IMG/VR virus record: IMGVR_UViG_3300032285_002179
Span: 1 to 33,052 of that record
Length of the DNA: 33,052 nt
Origin: a virus
Strand: one strand, 5' to 3'
The position numbers and the translations under genes were made by a program. The first letter of the stretch is position 1. Each line of letters begins with the position of its first letter. Shown here in pieces: positions 9,226-15,425 of this stretch. The notes below the pieces were generated by a model. That model saw only the letters and a program-made list of their open reading frames with translations, made no database searches and was not told where the DNA came from.

Positions 9226-9537
9226 ATGGAATTAAAATCGGGGACATTCTGCCCACTCATCAAGAAGGACTGCGTGCAACTTCAGTGCGCGTGGTTCACT
9301 TGCCTCCGGGGGACTAACCCCAACACTGGCAAGGAAATTGACGAGTGGATGTGCGCCGTATCGGCCCTGCCGATGTTGCAAATTGAGGTTGCCAAGGAGG
9401 CCCGTCAGGGCGCGGCGGCGACTGAAAGCTTCCGCAACGAAATGGTAAAAATAGACGCTGAGCACAAGTCGGCAATTCGCCGTACTATTTCTTCAGGCCC
9501 CAACTCAATGCTGCTGGTCGCGACGCCGGACGATTAG
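9226..9537 (+). CDS. Cys-rich small protein, unknown function (103 aa)
   Basis: The first 45 residues hold six cysteines spaced as CPLIKKDC, LQCAWFTC and WMC, suggesting a small metal-binding or disulfide module. The rest is a charged helix ending in a short hydrophobic patch. The RBS is weak (AAGGA about 9 nt upstream), but the gene follows the tail-collar gene by 4 nt and is probably translated with it. The last 53 nt overlap the convergent GcrA-like gene on the other strand. I recall similar proteins as unnamed ORFs after tail fibres. Function unknown. Confidence 0.65.
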   Translation: MELKSGTFCPLIKKDCVQLQCAWFTCLRGTNPNTGKEIDEWMCAVSALPMLQIEVAKEARQGAAATESFRNEMVKIDAEHKSAIRRTISSGPNSMLLVATPDD

Positions 9538-9745
9538 CCTCGGCCACCTCCTGCTTGGGGAAGCCCCGGTAGCAAAGCCTGTGGTGCTTCTGGCAGTAGG
9601 AGCCCGTGTGCGTGGGCTCGCGGCAGAAGGTGGCCCAGCCCTCAACATTCTCGCCGGTAATATACCGGCACTGGCCGTATCTTAATCCCATGATGGGCGG
9701 GTCGGCGGCAACCGCCTTATCTTTGGGGTCGCCGCCGTCCGTCAT
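9485..9745 (-). CDS. GcrA-like C-terminal domain protein (86 aa)
   Basis: The centre of the protein (GQCRYITGE, then ATFCREP, then SYCQKHHRLCY) matches the C-terminal segment of GcrA, the alphaproteobacterial cell-cycle regulator that works with sigma70-RNA polymerase at methylated promoters. C26, C41, C51 and H54/H55 could bind a metal. The N-terminal HTH that lets GcrA bind DNA is missing: only about 20 unrelated residues come first. The start overlaps the stop of the DnaA-like gene (ATGA), so the two are probably co-translated. It may compete with or redirect host GcrA, an inference from domain content. The 3' end overlaps the plus-strand Cys-rich gene by 53 nt. Confidence 0.65.
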   Translation of the reverse strand: MTDGGDPKDKAVAADPPIMGLRYGQCRYITGENVEGWATFCREPTHTGSYCQKHHRLCYRGFPKQEVAEANRPASRPAALSWGLKK

Positions 9746-10161
9746 GCTATTTCCTGCTCCTGCTTGATGAGGAGCGCCGCATGGCGGTTTATGCCGTGGA
9801 AAATTGTGCTGTGGTCCCGGCCAAAGAGCGCGCCTATCTGGTGGAGGGACAGACCCCGCTGATTGCGGATTTCGTAGGCTGCCTCGTTACGAGCAAGCAC
9901 AGTCTCGTGCTTGCGTGACGCGCTCTTGATGTCGGCGACGCTGACATGGTGCTTCCGCGCGGCGCGGTAGATGATCTCCTCGGAGGGGCTGGAGAAATTC
10001 GGCTGAAGCATCCGCAGGATCGTGTCGTTGTCTGGCACAACCATGACCGCAGTCGGCTTACTTTTCTCCACAAACGCCCTCCTCGGGTCATTTATGCGGG
10101 CCTTAACCGACATGTAGTGCTCGTGCAGTTCCTGTAATGTCATCACCCTGATCATCTCCAT
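9742..10161 (-). CDS. Stand-alone DnaA domain IV-like DNA-binding protein (about 139 aa)
   Basis: Residues 62-128 (IYRAARKHHVSVADIKSASR, then the helix RNEAAYEIRNQRG, then LSLHQIGALFGRDHSTIFHGI) match DnaA domain IV, including the GRDHST signature that contacts the DnaA box. The AAA+ ATPase domain is absent; the N-terminal 60 residues are unrelated and charged. The protein should bind DnaA boxes but cannot by itself melt an origin. It may mark a phage origin or compete with host DnaA. Several starts are possible: GGAG lies inside the first codons, so translation may begin at the GTG or ATG about 4-6 codons later. It follows the lytic transglycosylase gene by 2 nt and overlaps the GcrA-like gene. 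Confidence 0.8.
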   Translation of the reverse strand: MEMIRVMTLQELHEHYMSVKARINDPRRAFVEKSKPTAVMVVPDNDTILRMLQPNFSSPSEEIIYRAARKHHVSVADIKSASRKHETVLARNEAAYEIRNQRGLSLHQIGALFGRDHSTIFHGINRHAALLIKQEQEIA

Positions 10162-10163
10162 GA

Positions 10164-10700
10164 TTAACGCATTGTAAGCTTGACGTATTTTTGACGGTAT
10201 TTCTCCGCGCCCCTCGACGAGAGCCTCCTATTCCATCCGCCCCAGCCGGAGACATGGCACCGGGCCATGTCGCTGGATGTCTTCACGCCGTGCTTAATGC
10301 ACATATCCATGTGGGCAAGTCCAGCCCGAATGCCGTAATCGCATTCGTGCATGCGTCTCGGCTCGAAGCCAAGTGCGCGGGCGGATCCGTCCATCATTTG
10401 CAGGACGCCCTTGGCGCGTCCGTGGCGGGTCTTGGGGCCGGTTGCGCCACAATTGAAGCCGCTCTCCAACTTTGCCAGCCGGAGGGCGCTCTCCACCCAC
10501 TGCTGGCCCAGCCGCTCTTTGGCGCGCTGGGCGACGAGCTTCGCCACGGCCTCTCGACCGATGGGGATGGGGACCGCTGGAGTTTTCGCAGTGAAACCGA
10601 AGAGGTCGGAGACCCAGTTTGGTGGCGCGTCCTGCGGCCCCTCGGAGGCGGCGGCGGGAAGCGCGATCAACAGGGCCAGTAGGGCCAATATCTTTTTCAT
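10164..10700 (-). CDS. Secreted lytic transglycosylase, SLT family endolysin (178 aa)
   Basis: It should cleave peptidoglycan glycan strands at lysis. Residues 1-19 (MKKILALLALLIALPAAAS) are a clear Sec signal peptide with an AAA/S cleavage site, so export would not need a large holin hole. The SLT domain starts near residue 55; LAKLESGFN contains the likely catalytic E79, followed by the AKGVLQMMDGSARALGF motif typical of Slt enzymes. Four cysteines in the mature part could form disulfides in the periplasm. AGGAG lies 6 nt before the start. The small membrane-protein gene lies just upstream on the same strand, making this a probable lysis cassette. Confidence 0.88.
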   Translation of the reverse strand: MKKILALLALLIALPAAASEGPQDAPPNWVSDLFGFTAKTPAVPIPIGREAVAKLVAQRAKERLGQQWVESALRLAKLESGFNCGATGPKTRHGRAKGVLQMMDGSARALGFEPRRMHECDYGIRAGLAHMDMCIKHGVKTSSDMARCHVSGWGGWNRRLSSRGAEKYRQKYVKLTMR

Positions 10701-10756
10701 GCGTAACTCCTGTTGCGGGCAGGACCATTCTCTCCATCGGCCATGCGGTTTCGGGA

Positions 10757-10771
10757 CGTTTAGTCTAAACG
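10757..10771. promoter_or_regulatory. Perfect 15-bp palindrome
   Basis: CGTTTAG-T-CTAAACG is a perfect dyad with 7-bp arms. It overlaps the stop codon of the 98-residue gene and lies 57 bp before the lytic transglycosylase start. It could be an operator or a weak mRNA hairpin; there is no T-tract. No second copy was noticed in the window. Confidence 0.4.
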
Positions 10772-11061
10772 CTGTCGGCGTCCTTGACCAATTTGAGGTG
10801 GGGCTCGGCGTTAAACAGGAGATCCTGCGCGCGCTTGATGTACTCGCCCTCCTCGTGCTGGACGGCGACCTCCATCACCTCAAGGAGTGACCGCTCAAGC
10901 TTCCAAATGCGCGCCCTCAAGTGGGCCTCGGCGCTCTGCGCGATTTTCATGGCCGCCTCAGCCTGCCGCAGGCAGACGTGGCATAAATTCACGCAGGGCT
11001 CGCCCTCATCAATCCCGGCGCAAATTTCTGCGGCGATGTCATCAATCAGTTTATTTTCCAC
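10765..11061 (-). CDS. Small hypothetical protein in lysis region (98 aa, GTG start)
   Basis: The GTG at 11061 is preferred because GGGAG lies 7 nt upstream and it overlaps the end of the 36-residue membrane-protein gene. A longer reading back to 11106 would swallow that gene and has no better RBS. The protein is mostly helical and charged, with a CVNLCHVC cluster near residue 24 that might bind metal. There is no signal peptide or membrane segment. It lies between the membrane-protein gene and the lytic transglycosylase. Function unknown; a lysis accessory role is only positional. Confidence 0.6.
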   Translation of the reverse strand: MENKLIDDIAAEICAGIDEGEPCVNLCHVCLRQAEAAMKIAQSAEAHLRARIWKLERSLLEVMEVAVQHEEGEYIKRAQDLLFNAEPHLKLVKDADSV

Positions 11062-11161
11062 GGAACAGCTCCCAGAGTGTAATTGCGCTAAATACGGCGG
11101 CGACAAGCATGATTGACCAAGTCAAGATGATCAGCGGGATCATCAGCATTACCTCAAGCAT
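11051..11161 (-). CDS. 36-residue single-span membrane protein, holin-like candidate
   Basis: The ATG overlaps the upstream stop (ATGCTTGA) and is preceded by GGAGAAGGAAA. The product begins MLEVMLMIPLIILTWS and ends LWELFRGK: a hydrophobic helix of about 25 residues (5-29) with an acidic N-terminus and basic C-terminus, predicting N-out/C-in or a short pinholin-like span. The stop at 11051 overlaps the GTG-started 98-residue gene. It lies two genes from a transglycosylase with a signal peptide, so a holin or membrane-depolarising role is plausible but unproven. Its overlaps with both neighbours and its RBS argue that it is translated. Confidence 0.6.
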   Translation of the reverse strand: MLEVMLMIPLIILTWSIMLVAAVFSAITLWELFRGK

Positions 11162-11360
11162 TTTCCTTCTCCATCAGTTGACGAGCCAATTCATCACGCT
11201 GGTGCCGGACCTTGCTCAACTTCCGGCGCAGCCGCTCCTCATAGTCGCGCGCGCTGACAAGGCGGCGCTCTAAATATTCAATGTGCTCGGCGGCCTTCAG
11301 GGACGCCCGGCACCCGTCTTTTTCAGCCAGCGCGCGCAACTCCGCCTTGTGATCAATCAT
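11154..11360 (-). CDS. Coiled-coil hypothetical protein (68 aa)
   Basis: The ATG at 11360 is chosen because GGGAGG lies 7 nt upstream and the start overlaps the previous stop by 8 nt; an upstream start at 11375 lacks an RBS. The sequence (MIDHKAELRALAEKDGC, then HIEYLERRLVSARDYEERLRR) is almost entirely charged heptad-like helix, so a dimeric coiled coil is likely. No known family recognised. It is co-translated with the 36-residue membrane protein, whose ATG lies inside its last codons. Confidence 0.6.
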   Translation of the reverse strand: MIDHKAELRALAEKDGCRASLKAAEHIEYLERRLVSARDYEERLRRKLSKVRHQRDELARQLMEKENA

Positions 11361-11532
11361 GGCGGGGCCTCCCATTCTTGCGGGCTGGCGCGCCGTTCTT
11401 TTTGGCTATCTCCCGAACGTAATGGAGGGACTTTAAGCTAAAGAGGCGGGCTATGAGGGCCACCTTCTCGCCCGCAAGATACCGCTGGGTGATAAGCTTA
11501 TTCCTCAATTTACGGTCTGCGTGACTGGCCAT
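11353..11532 (-). CDS. Small HTH-like basic protein (59 aa)
   Basis: The start at 11532 is set by the conserved leader ATGGAGATTGATATG, whose last ATG is used; the longer reading has no RBS. The product (MASHADRKLRNKLITQRYLA, then EKVALIARLFSLKSLHYVREIAKKNGAPARKNGRPRHD) has a helix-turn-helix arrangement like short resolvase- or sigma-type HTHs and a very basic C-terminus. It probably binds DNA, but no family was identified. The preceding gene's stop TGA lies inside the leader, which would couple the two. Confidence 0.6.
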   Translation of the reverse strand: MASHADRKLRNKLITQRYLAGEKVALIARLFSLKSLHYVREIAKKNGAPARKNGRPRHD

Positions 11533-11533
11533 A

Positions 11534-11731
11534 TCAATCTCCATATGTCCTTCCAAAAGTCGTATTTTTCTCAGCGCGGATGTCTTGATTGCGCCACGTC
11601 CAGCACTCTCCGTCATCCTGAAAGCAGACCCAGCACAAGTCGTGCTCAGCCCCGTAGTCAATCAGGACGTGCGCCAGCGCCTTGCCGCGCGGTGTCACGA
11701 CGGGCAGCGGCGGATCAAGGCGCAGCATCAT
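11534..11731 (-). CDS. Small conserved phage protein (65 aa)
   Basis: Two adjacent ATGs (11731 and 11728) follow GGGAGAAAC; the second has better spacing. The product contains ALAHVLIDYGAEHDLCWVCF and ECWTWRNQDIRAEKNTTFGR. The WTWRNQDIR segment is, from memory, recurrent in short unnamed phage proteins of alphaproteobacteria. CWVC could be a metal-binding pair. The last codons, GGA GAT TGA, supply the Shine-Dalgarno sequence of the next gene. Function unknown. Confidence 0.65.
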   Translation of the reverse strand: MMLRLDPPLPVVTPRGKALAHVLIDYGAEHDLCWVCFQDDGECWTWRNQDIRAEKNTTFGRTYGD

Positions 11732-12078
11732 GTTTCTCCCTTGTCGCTGGCAAGGGCGCGGATAGCATCGCGAATATCCATGACAGAGTCAGTTGCCCAC
11801 TCCCGCGCTGAAACGACCGTGATTTCCTGATCCTTGAAGCCTTTTAGCCAAGCATCAGCCACCTCCGCACATTCCTCAATCACGGCGTCCCGCAGCCGCT
11901 CGACTTCTTTCAGCATCTCGTTCAGGCCCAGCTCAACGCAATCCGTTCCGGGATAAATCTTCTCTTCTCCGTGAAAGCGAACGCCGTAAATATGATGCCC
12001 AAAGCTGTCATCCAGCCAATCGGCCATTTCAATCTTGCCCGTGACGGGGTGCCGCGTCGGTGCGGAGTAGTTGCTCAC
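11728..12078 (-). CDS. Hypothetical phage protein (116 aa, GTG start)
   Basis: The GTG at 12078 overlaps the upstream stop (GTGA), with GGAGA 6 nt before it; the longer reading begins inside the previous gene with a low-complexity Arg run and is rejected. The N-terminal half has KIEMADWLDDSFGHHIYGVRF and YPGTDCV. The C-terminal half is helical, with RDAVIEECAEVADAWLKGF, a pattern common in small phage ORFs near nucleotide-metabolism genes. No catalytic motif is certain. Function unknown. Confidence 0.6.
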   Translation of the reverse strand: MSNYSAPTRHPVTGKIEMADWLDDSFGHHIYGVRFHGEEKIYPGTDCVELGLNEMLKEVERLRDAVIEECAEVADAWLKGFKDQEITVVSAREWATDSVMDIRDAIRALASDKGET

Positions 12079-12413
12079 AGGCCGTCTCCTTCTTCGCAGT
12101 CGATCTCGACCTTCACGCAAGCGATGCGGTCAGGGGTTGCAAGATAGTCTGCGTTCTTTTTGTCTGAATATATTGTCGCCCAATCAGGATACACATTAAC
12201 CCACTTCGTCTGCCTGATGCGCGGCTTCACTTCGATGAGGTCAAATGGCCCTTCCAAAATGAAATTGACGCCGTTCTCCTGCCAAGTGCATGTCCGCCAC
12301 TCATCATGGTCCTTAAATGCGCCGTGAATGGCGTGCAAACCACGACCATCCGTCGCATAAATGCGAACTTCGTTGCCGCCGCGTGTGCGGTATTTTTTAT
12401 CCATGCTGATCAT
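12075..12413 (-). CDS. Hypothetical phage protein (112 aa)
   Basis: The start at 12413 follows ATGGAGATGAAA, a variant of the recurrent leader. The N-terminus, MISMDKKYRTRGGNEVRIYA, opens a small beta-rich module (DGRGLHAIHGAFKD, then EWRTCTWQENG) that I recall as recurrent in unnamed phage proteins. A second strand-rich half ends VKVEIDCEEGDGL. The final codons GGA GAC provide the RBS of the next gene. Function unknown; no membrane segment. Confidence 0.6.
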   Translation of the reverse strand: MISMDKKYRTRGGNEVRIYATDGRGLHAIHGAFKDHDEWRTCTWQENGVNFILEGPFDLIEVKPRIRQTKWVNVYPDWATIYSDKKNADYLATPDRIACVKVEIDCEEGDGL

Positions 12414-12440
12414 TTTCATCTCCATAAGTGTCAGGCAAAA

Positions 12441-12719
12441 TTAATTTGGCTTGGCGCTAACCTCCGCCATCAGCGCCTTTGCCTCGTCGAAGTTCTTTTC
12501 GATCATGCTCTCAAGGTCAGCATAGAAGGCGTCAAGGCCCTCCATCGCGTGGCCCTTGCTCTGCGCTCCTACAAGGAGCATCCCAGCCAGCATGCCCGTT
12601 ATAAACATGCTTACTTGCGCAAGGTTCTCGTTTACGTCGCCATACGCAATCTGGTCCAAGATGTATGACGCCAGCGCGCGCATATTGTCCTGCGTCAGGA
12701 ACTCATTCTCTTCACTCAT
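12441..12719 (-). CDS. Hypothetical protein with one hydrophobic segment (92 aa)
   Basis: ATGA overlap with the upstream gene, whose codons GGA GAT form the RBS. The N-terminus is acidic (MSEENEFLTQDNMRALASYI). Residues about 36-52 (VSMFITGMLAGMLLVGA) are hydrophobic enough for one membrane span or a buried helix. The C-terminus is an amphipathic helix. No family recognised. Confidence 0.6.
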   Translation of the reverse strand: MSEENEFLTQDNMRALASYILDQIAYGDVNENLAQVSMFITGMLAGMLLVGAQSKGHAMEGLDAFYADLESMIEKNFDEAKALMAEVSAKPN

Positions 12720-12979
12720 TTTGCATCTCCAAATTGGCCAGCGAAGGCCAGATAATTGATCGCGTCAGAGTAAGTGTCGGCCTTCTCGGGGCTGGTCTTG
12801 AGCCTCGACATCTTTACCGCCACGAGGAACAGGGCGGCCTCGTGGCAAGTCAATGCCACGCCCGTCATCGCATCAAAAATACAAATGATGCGCTCAAAAT
12901 TCTCCTCCAAGTCGCCGTATTCCTCGCCGCGCTCGCCGACGAGATTGATTGCATCCTTCAAGAAATTCATGTGGTGCAT
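12716..12979 (-). CDS. DUF6378-like protein (87 aa)
   Basis: The pattern FLKDAINLVGERGEEYGDLEENFERI, then MTGVALTCHEAALFLVAVKMSRL, then DTYSDAINYLAFAG resembles DUF6378, a small all-helical phage family in which an EYGxxxENF motif and an AxxYL helix are conserved, somewhat like MazG-type folds. A nucleotide-related role has been suspected for such folds but is not established. The RBS GGGGAAA is weak. The stop overlaps the next start (ATGA). Confidence 0.6.
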   Translation of the reverse strand: MHHMNFLKDAINLVGERGEEYGDLEENFERIICIFDAMTGVALTCHEAALFLVAVKMSRLKTSPEKADTYSDAINYLAFAGQFGDAK

Positions 12980-12988
12980 TTTTTTCCC

Positions 12989-13267
12989 CTACGCTTCGTG
13001 ATAGCCGCGATTGGCGTGCGTCGCCGCCACAACGGCCTTCACCTTGCCAATGTAAAACGGGTTGATCACAATCCGACCGACGGAGTAGTGCCCGTCTGTG
13101 CCGGACGGCATATTTGCGTCCCGATAAAATTCCTCGACCACAATAAAGTCTGTCCGGCCAAGGGCGTCGGCAAAGTCGTCAACGGACGTGGCCGGGTGCT
13201 CGCAGATGATCTGGTGGATCGGAACGCCCGAGCGGGCTGGCATATTCATCGTGATGAGAAATTTCAC
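12989..13267 (-). CDS. Hypothetical protein (92 aa, GTG start)
   Basis: GTG at 13267 has GGAG 6 nt upstream within GGAGATTGCAGTG, a variant of the recurrent leader; the longer open frame before it is Arg-rich shadow sequence. The product (MKFLITMNMPARSGVPIHQI, then HPATSVDDFADALGRTDFIVVEEFYR, then HYSVGRIVINPFYIGKVKAVV) looks like a compact alpha/beta protein. No family identified. A stable hairpin separates it from the single-strand-binding-like gene upstream. Confidence 0.65.
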   Translation of the reverse strand: MKFLITMNMPARSGVPIHQIICEHPATSVDDFADALGRTDFIVVEEFYRDANMPSGTDGHYSVGRIVINPFYIGKVKAVVAATHANRGYHEA

Positions 13268-13290
13268 TGCAATCTCCGTGGGTGAAGGGT

Positions 13291-13310
13291 GGGCGGGCCG
13301 GAGCCCGCCC
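13291..13310 (-). other. Intercistronic hairpin, 8-bp stem, UCCG loop
   Basis: On the minus strand GGGCGGGC-TCCG-GCCCGCCC, a C(UNCG)G-type tetraloop, lies 7 nt after the stop of the SSB-like gene. A C/A-rich, G-poor linker follows instead of a U-tract, so it may stabilise an mRNA end or cause partial termination. Confidence 0.7.
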
Positions 13311-13317
13311 GGTTTAA

Positions 13318-13995
13318 TTAACCGAAGTCCTCGTCGTCTGCGGGAGCCACGGCGCGGGGTGCCGGGGCGGCGGCGCGTGCGGATCCAGTGGAGGGCGGAG
13401 CGCCACGGGCGGCCAGCGGTGCCGGGGCAGCCGCCGGTGCCTTGGACTTGACGGCCTCGTCGAGGTCGCCCGGGCGCTTGACCCACGACACGATCTCGAA
13501 GATCGGCTGGTAGTTCGTGCTCTTCTTGTCGCCCGAGCCGCTGGTGAGCGGCACGGTGTCCTTGAGGACCACAACCGGCAGCTTGCCGGGGTTCGCCCTC
13601 AGGCCCGCAAGGTAGTCATCGTGCAGGACATTGAGGCCATTCTTCATGACGCCCGCCGTGCTGGCGAGTTCGCGGCAGTCGCCGCCGCACTCGGAGCCAA
13701 GCTTGATGTTCATGCGGAAGCCTTCCTTGTGGTTTGCGCTGGGCTTCTCCACATTCGGCGCGTCCATCGGCGTCATTTGGAAGTCGGGTGCCGAGCCCGC
13801 GACGAAGGCAATCCAGCCCGTCTCGACGTTCTCAAAGTCAAACACGGCCTTGAACGAGCGCGTGATGTCCACCGGCGTCGAGGTGCCGTCCTCGCGGTCA
13901 ACGCGGAAGAAGCGGCCCGCGCGGGCGTCGTACTTAACGATGGGCAGGAAGTCGCCGCCACCCGAGGTGCCGGTATTGCTGAAACCGAGAGCCAT
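13318..13995 (-). CDS. Putative single-stranded DNA-binding protein (225 aa)
   Basis: Start at 13995 follows GGAGAAATGAAA; the longer frame to 14169 has no RBS. The N-terminus, MALGFSNTGTSGGGDFLPIV, then AGRFFRVDRED, opens a family I recall beside replication genes in phages of alphaproteobacteria. The middle has CGGDCREL and aromatic residues consistent with an OB-like fold. The C-terminus is a long Pro/Ala linker ending in the acidic tip DDEDFG, the usual arrangement by which SSBs bind partner enzymes. Near the RecB-like nuclease and opposite the RuvC/primase operon. The role is inferred mainly from the tail and the context. Confidence 0.6.
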   Translation of the reverse strand: MALGFSNTGTSGGGDFLPIVKYDARAGRFFRVDREDGTSTPVDITRSFKAVFDFENVETGWIAFVAGSAPDFQMTPMDAPNVEKPSANHKEGFRMNIKLGSECGGDCRELASTAGVMKNGLNVLHDDYLAGLRANPGKLPVVVLKDTVPLTSGSGDKKSTNYQPIFEIVSWVKRPGDLDEAVKSKAPAAAPAPLAARGAPPSTGSARAAAPAPRAVAPADDEDFG

Positions 13996-14229
13996 TTTCA
14001 TTTCTCCATTGTGGGGCCGTGTGGCCGACCCCGGGCCTTCGCCCACTTGGGCAGAACTTATATCAGCGGGCCGGGCGCAACTCCGGCTGGTAACCCTAGC
14101 GATCTTCACAGTGTCACCGTCTCTATTCTCGCTGTGCCGAGGATAGTCGTGTGCATGGGGGCTCGCCACGGGTTCCTTTTTTACCCATGAATTGTATGTG
14201 TTTCTGCTTTCAACACCGCCGCTGAACTG
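13996..14229. other. Intergenic region between Gp49-family and SSB-like genes
   Basis: This 234-bp stretch holds the SSB leader (GGAGAAATGAAAATG) and probably its own minus-strand promoter. TACAAT and TATAAG occur as possible -10 elements, but neither has a convincing -35. A GC-rich imperfect dyad lies near 14008-14030. I saw no gene or member of the promoter family found at 22-24 kb. Confidence 0.4.
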
Positions 14230-14538
14230 TCACTGCGAGAGCTTCTCACGCAGCAGGTATCCCTCATGCTCCCAAATCTGACGGAAGGCGTCATCGTAGG
14301 CGTAATACTCGCCAATCTTGGCGTTGTGGTTCTGCGGGCTCGCCGCCGATGACTTGCCGACGAACACGAAGCCGTTGCGCATCAGGATGAAGCAAATGGT
14401 GACCTTGGCCGCGCCGATGTGCTCCTCGTGGAAGCTGTGACATTCAATCTTGGCGCGGATGCTCTCTTCAGTCACGCGGGGGCCGCGCGCCTGCTCCAGC
14501 ATTTCGATCACATCGTTATCAGACAGGCGGTCAGTCAT
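14230..14538 (-). CDS. N4 Gp49 / Sf6 gene 66 family protein (102 aa)
   Basis: The segment AAKVTICFILMRNGFVFVGKSSAASPQN, then AKIGEYYAYDDAFRQIWEHEGYLL matches the N4 Gp49/Sf6 gp66 family (strand-strand, then a YAYxxAxxxIWxxEGYLL helix). The family is widespread in phages and of unknown function. The ATG at 14538 shares its A with the previous stop (TGATG), with GGGGG 5 nt upstream; a GTG 12 nt earlier is less likely. It ends a transcription unit that begins at the divergent control region near 15300. Confidence 0.8.
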   Translation of the reverse strand: MTDRLSDNDVIEMLEQARGPRVTEESIRAKIECHSFHEEHIGAAKVTICFILMRNGFVFVGKSSAASPQNHNAKIGEYYAYDDAFRQIWEHEGYLLREKLSQ

Positions 14539-15290
14539 CACATCCCCCACACATCAAATGTGGCCTTGCGGGCCATCGGATCGGAAAAGTAAAACGTGTC
14601 CACGTCCGGCACGACATACGACGCCAAGACCTTGGGGTCGTCGCTCAGGGACAGGAACCTTTGGATCGTCATCCCGATCAGGCGCAGCGCCTCAAGATGC
14701 TCGCGAGCATTTTCGAGGACATAGGTCGCCGACTTTTTGGGGGTGACGTAGGAAACACGAGCATCGAGATTGTCTCCCCGGGAAGCGCGATACAGTGCAA
14801 CCTGCCGGGCGTGGTTGGTGCTGATCTTCGACGGGAGCGCGTGCGTTGTCTTGATGTCGGTAAGGACGCCGTGATCAGCCCACTCGATGTCGTAGAAGCC
14901 CAGCATCGGGACCAGCAGGCCCTCAAATTCATAGTGGATTTTCCCCTGCGTTGAGGTCGGCTTGCCGTAGGGCAGCAGCTCCTTCAGGCCGGTCTTCACG
15001 AAGTCGGCGATGGCCGCCTCCTCCTTCTCCTTCTTCGGCCCGCTCATGAGCGCAGTCAGCGAGGCGAACTCGCCGCGCGCGATGTCGATGCACTTGGCCT
15101 CAGACACCCCATCGACGAGGCCAGCGACGATGCCGCTCTCGACCGCAGTACCACGGTGCGCGGCGGGGCCGACCGTGTCCTTCACCTTCATAAGTTTCTT
15201 GAGAATGAACATGGCCGGGCTGGCCACAAACAGGTTGCAGGAAGACGGCGACAGGTGGTGAATGTCGTAGTGCTCGAATGGATTTTTCAT
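14538..15290 (-). CDS. RecB-like PD-(D/E)XK exonuclease (250 aa)
   Basis: Motifs in order fit the RecB/Cas4-type nuclease fold: HHLSPSSCNLFVASPAMFIL at the N-terminus, GTAVESGI (helix before the core), then GFYDIEW and VLTDIKTT giving the D...DxK metal and catalytic residues, then HARQVALY (the QxxxY motif). No helicase domain is present. Such phage enzymes process DNA ends for recombination together with an SSB. It begins the long leftward operon about 50 bp from the divergent control region; the start has only a weak GAGAG RBS. Confidence 0.8.
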   Translation of the reverse strand: MKNPFEHYDIHHLSPSSCNLFVASPAMFILKKLMKVKDTVGPAAHRGTAVESGIVAGLVDGVSEAKCIDIARGEFASLTALMSGPKKEKEEAAIADFVKTGLKELLPYGKPTSTQGKIHYEFEGLLVPMLGFYDIEWADHGVLTDIKTTHALPSKISTNHARQVALYRASRGDNLDARVSYVTPKKSATYVLENAREHLEALRLIGMTIQRFLSLSDDPKVLASYVVPDVDTFYFSDPMARKATFDVWGM

Positions 15291-15316
15291 CGGCTCTCAA
15301 TCGGTAAGGTTCAGCA

Positions 15317-15345
15317 CCTTAGTCTGATTTTTGGAAATCGGTCAA
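15317..15345 (-). promoter_or_regulatory. Possible leftward promoter for nuclease operon
   Basis: TTGACC (15345-15340) is a good -35. About 17 nt further the -10 region is poor (CTAAGG, or ACTAAG at 16 nt). It lies immediately beside operator-like dyad 1 and would drive 15290 and the genes after it. Weak call. Confidence 0.3.
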
Positions 15346-15347
15346 GC

Positions 15348-15358
15348 GACAAATTGTC
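15348..15358. promoter_or_regulatory. Operator-like palindrome 1
   Basis: GACAA-A-TTGTC is a perfect 11-bp dyad in the divergent control region, next to a Cro-like gene. It shares its outer bases with the second dyad 34 bp away (centre to centre) and overlaps the possible -35 of the rightward promoter. Confidence 0.55.
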
Positions 15359-15382
15359 TAATTCCACGGATTGACTTATTGG
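15354..15382 (+). promoter_or_regulatory. Possible rightward promoter for Cro-like/RuvC/primase operon
   Basis: TTGTCT, a 17-nt gap, then TATTGG. The -35 overlaps dyad 1 and the -10 abuts dyad 2, an arrangement typical of a repressed promoter. An alternative -35, TTGACT at 15371, lacks a good -10. Moderate to low confidence. Confidence 0.35.
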
Positions 15383-15392
15383 ACAAGATGTC
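15382..15392. promoter_or_regulatory. Operator-like palindrome 2
   Basis: GACA-AGA-TGTC, an imperfect copy of dyad 1 (GACAAATTGTC), lies 34 bp from centre to centre, about three helical turns. Both sites are within 80 bp of the Cro-like start, so that protein is the natural candidate to bind them. Confidence 0.5.
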
Positions 15393-15425
15393 TCACCGTG
15401 GCCACTCACGCTGGAGGGTCTACGC

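Noticed and set aside
10294-10737. 147-residue frame overlapping the lytic transglycosylase
   Set aside because: Considered as an embedded spanin or holin, but it has no membrane segment or lipobox and is Arg-rich as expected of a shifted frame.
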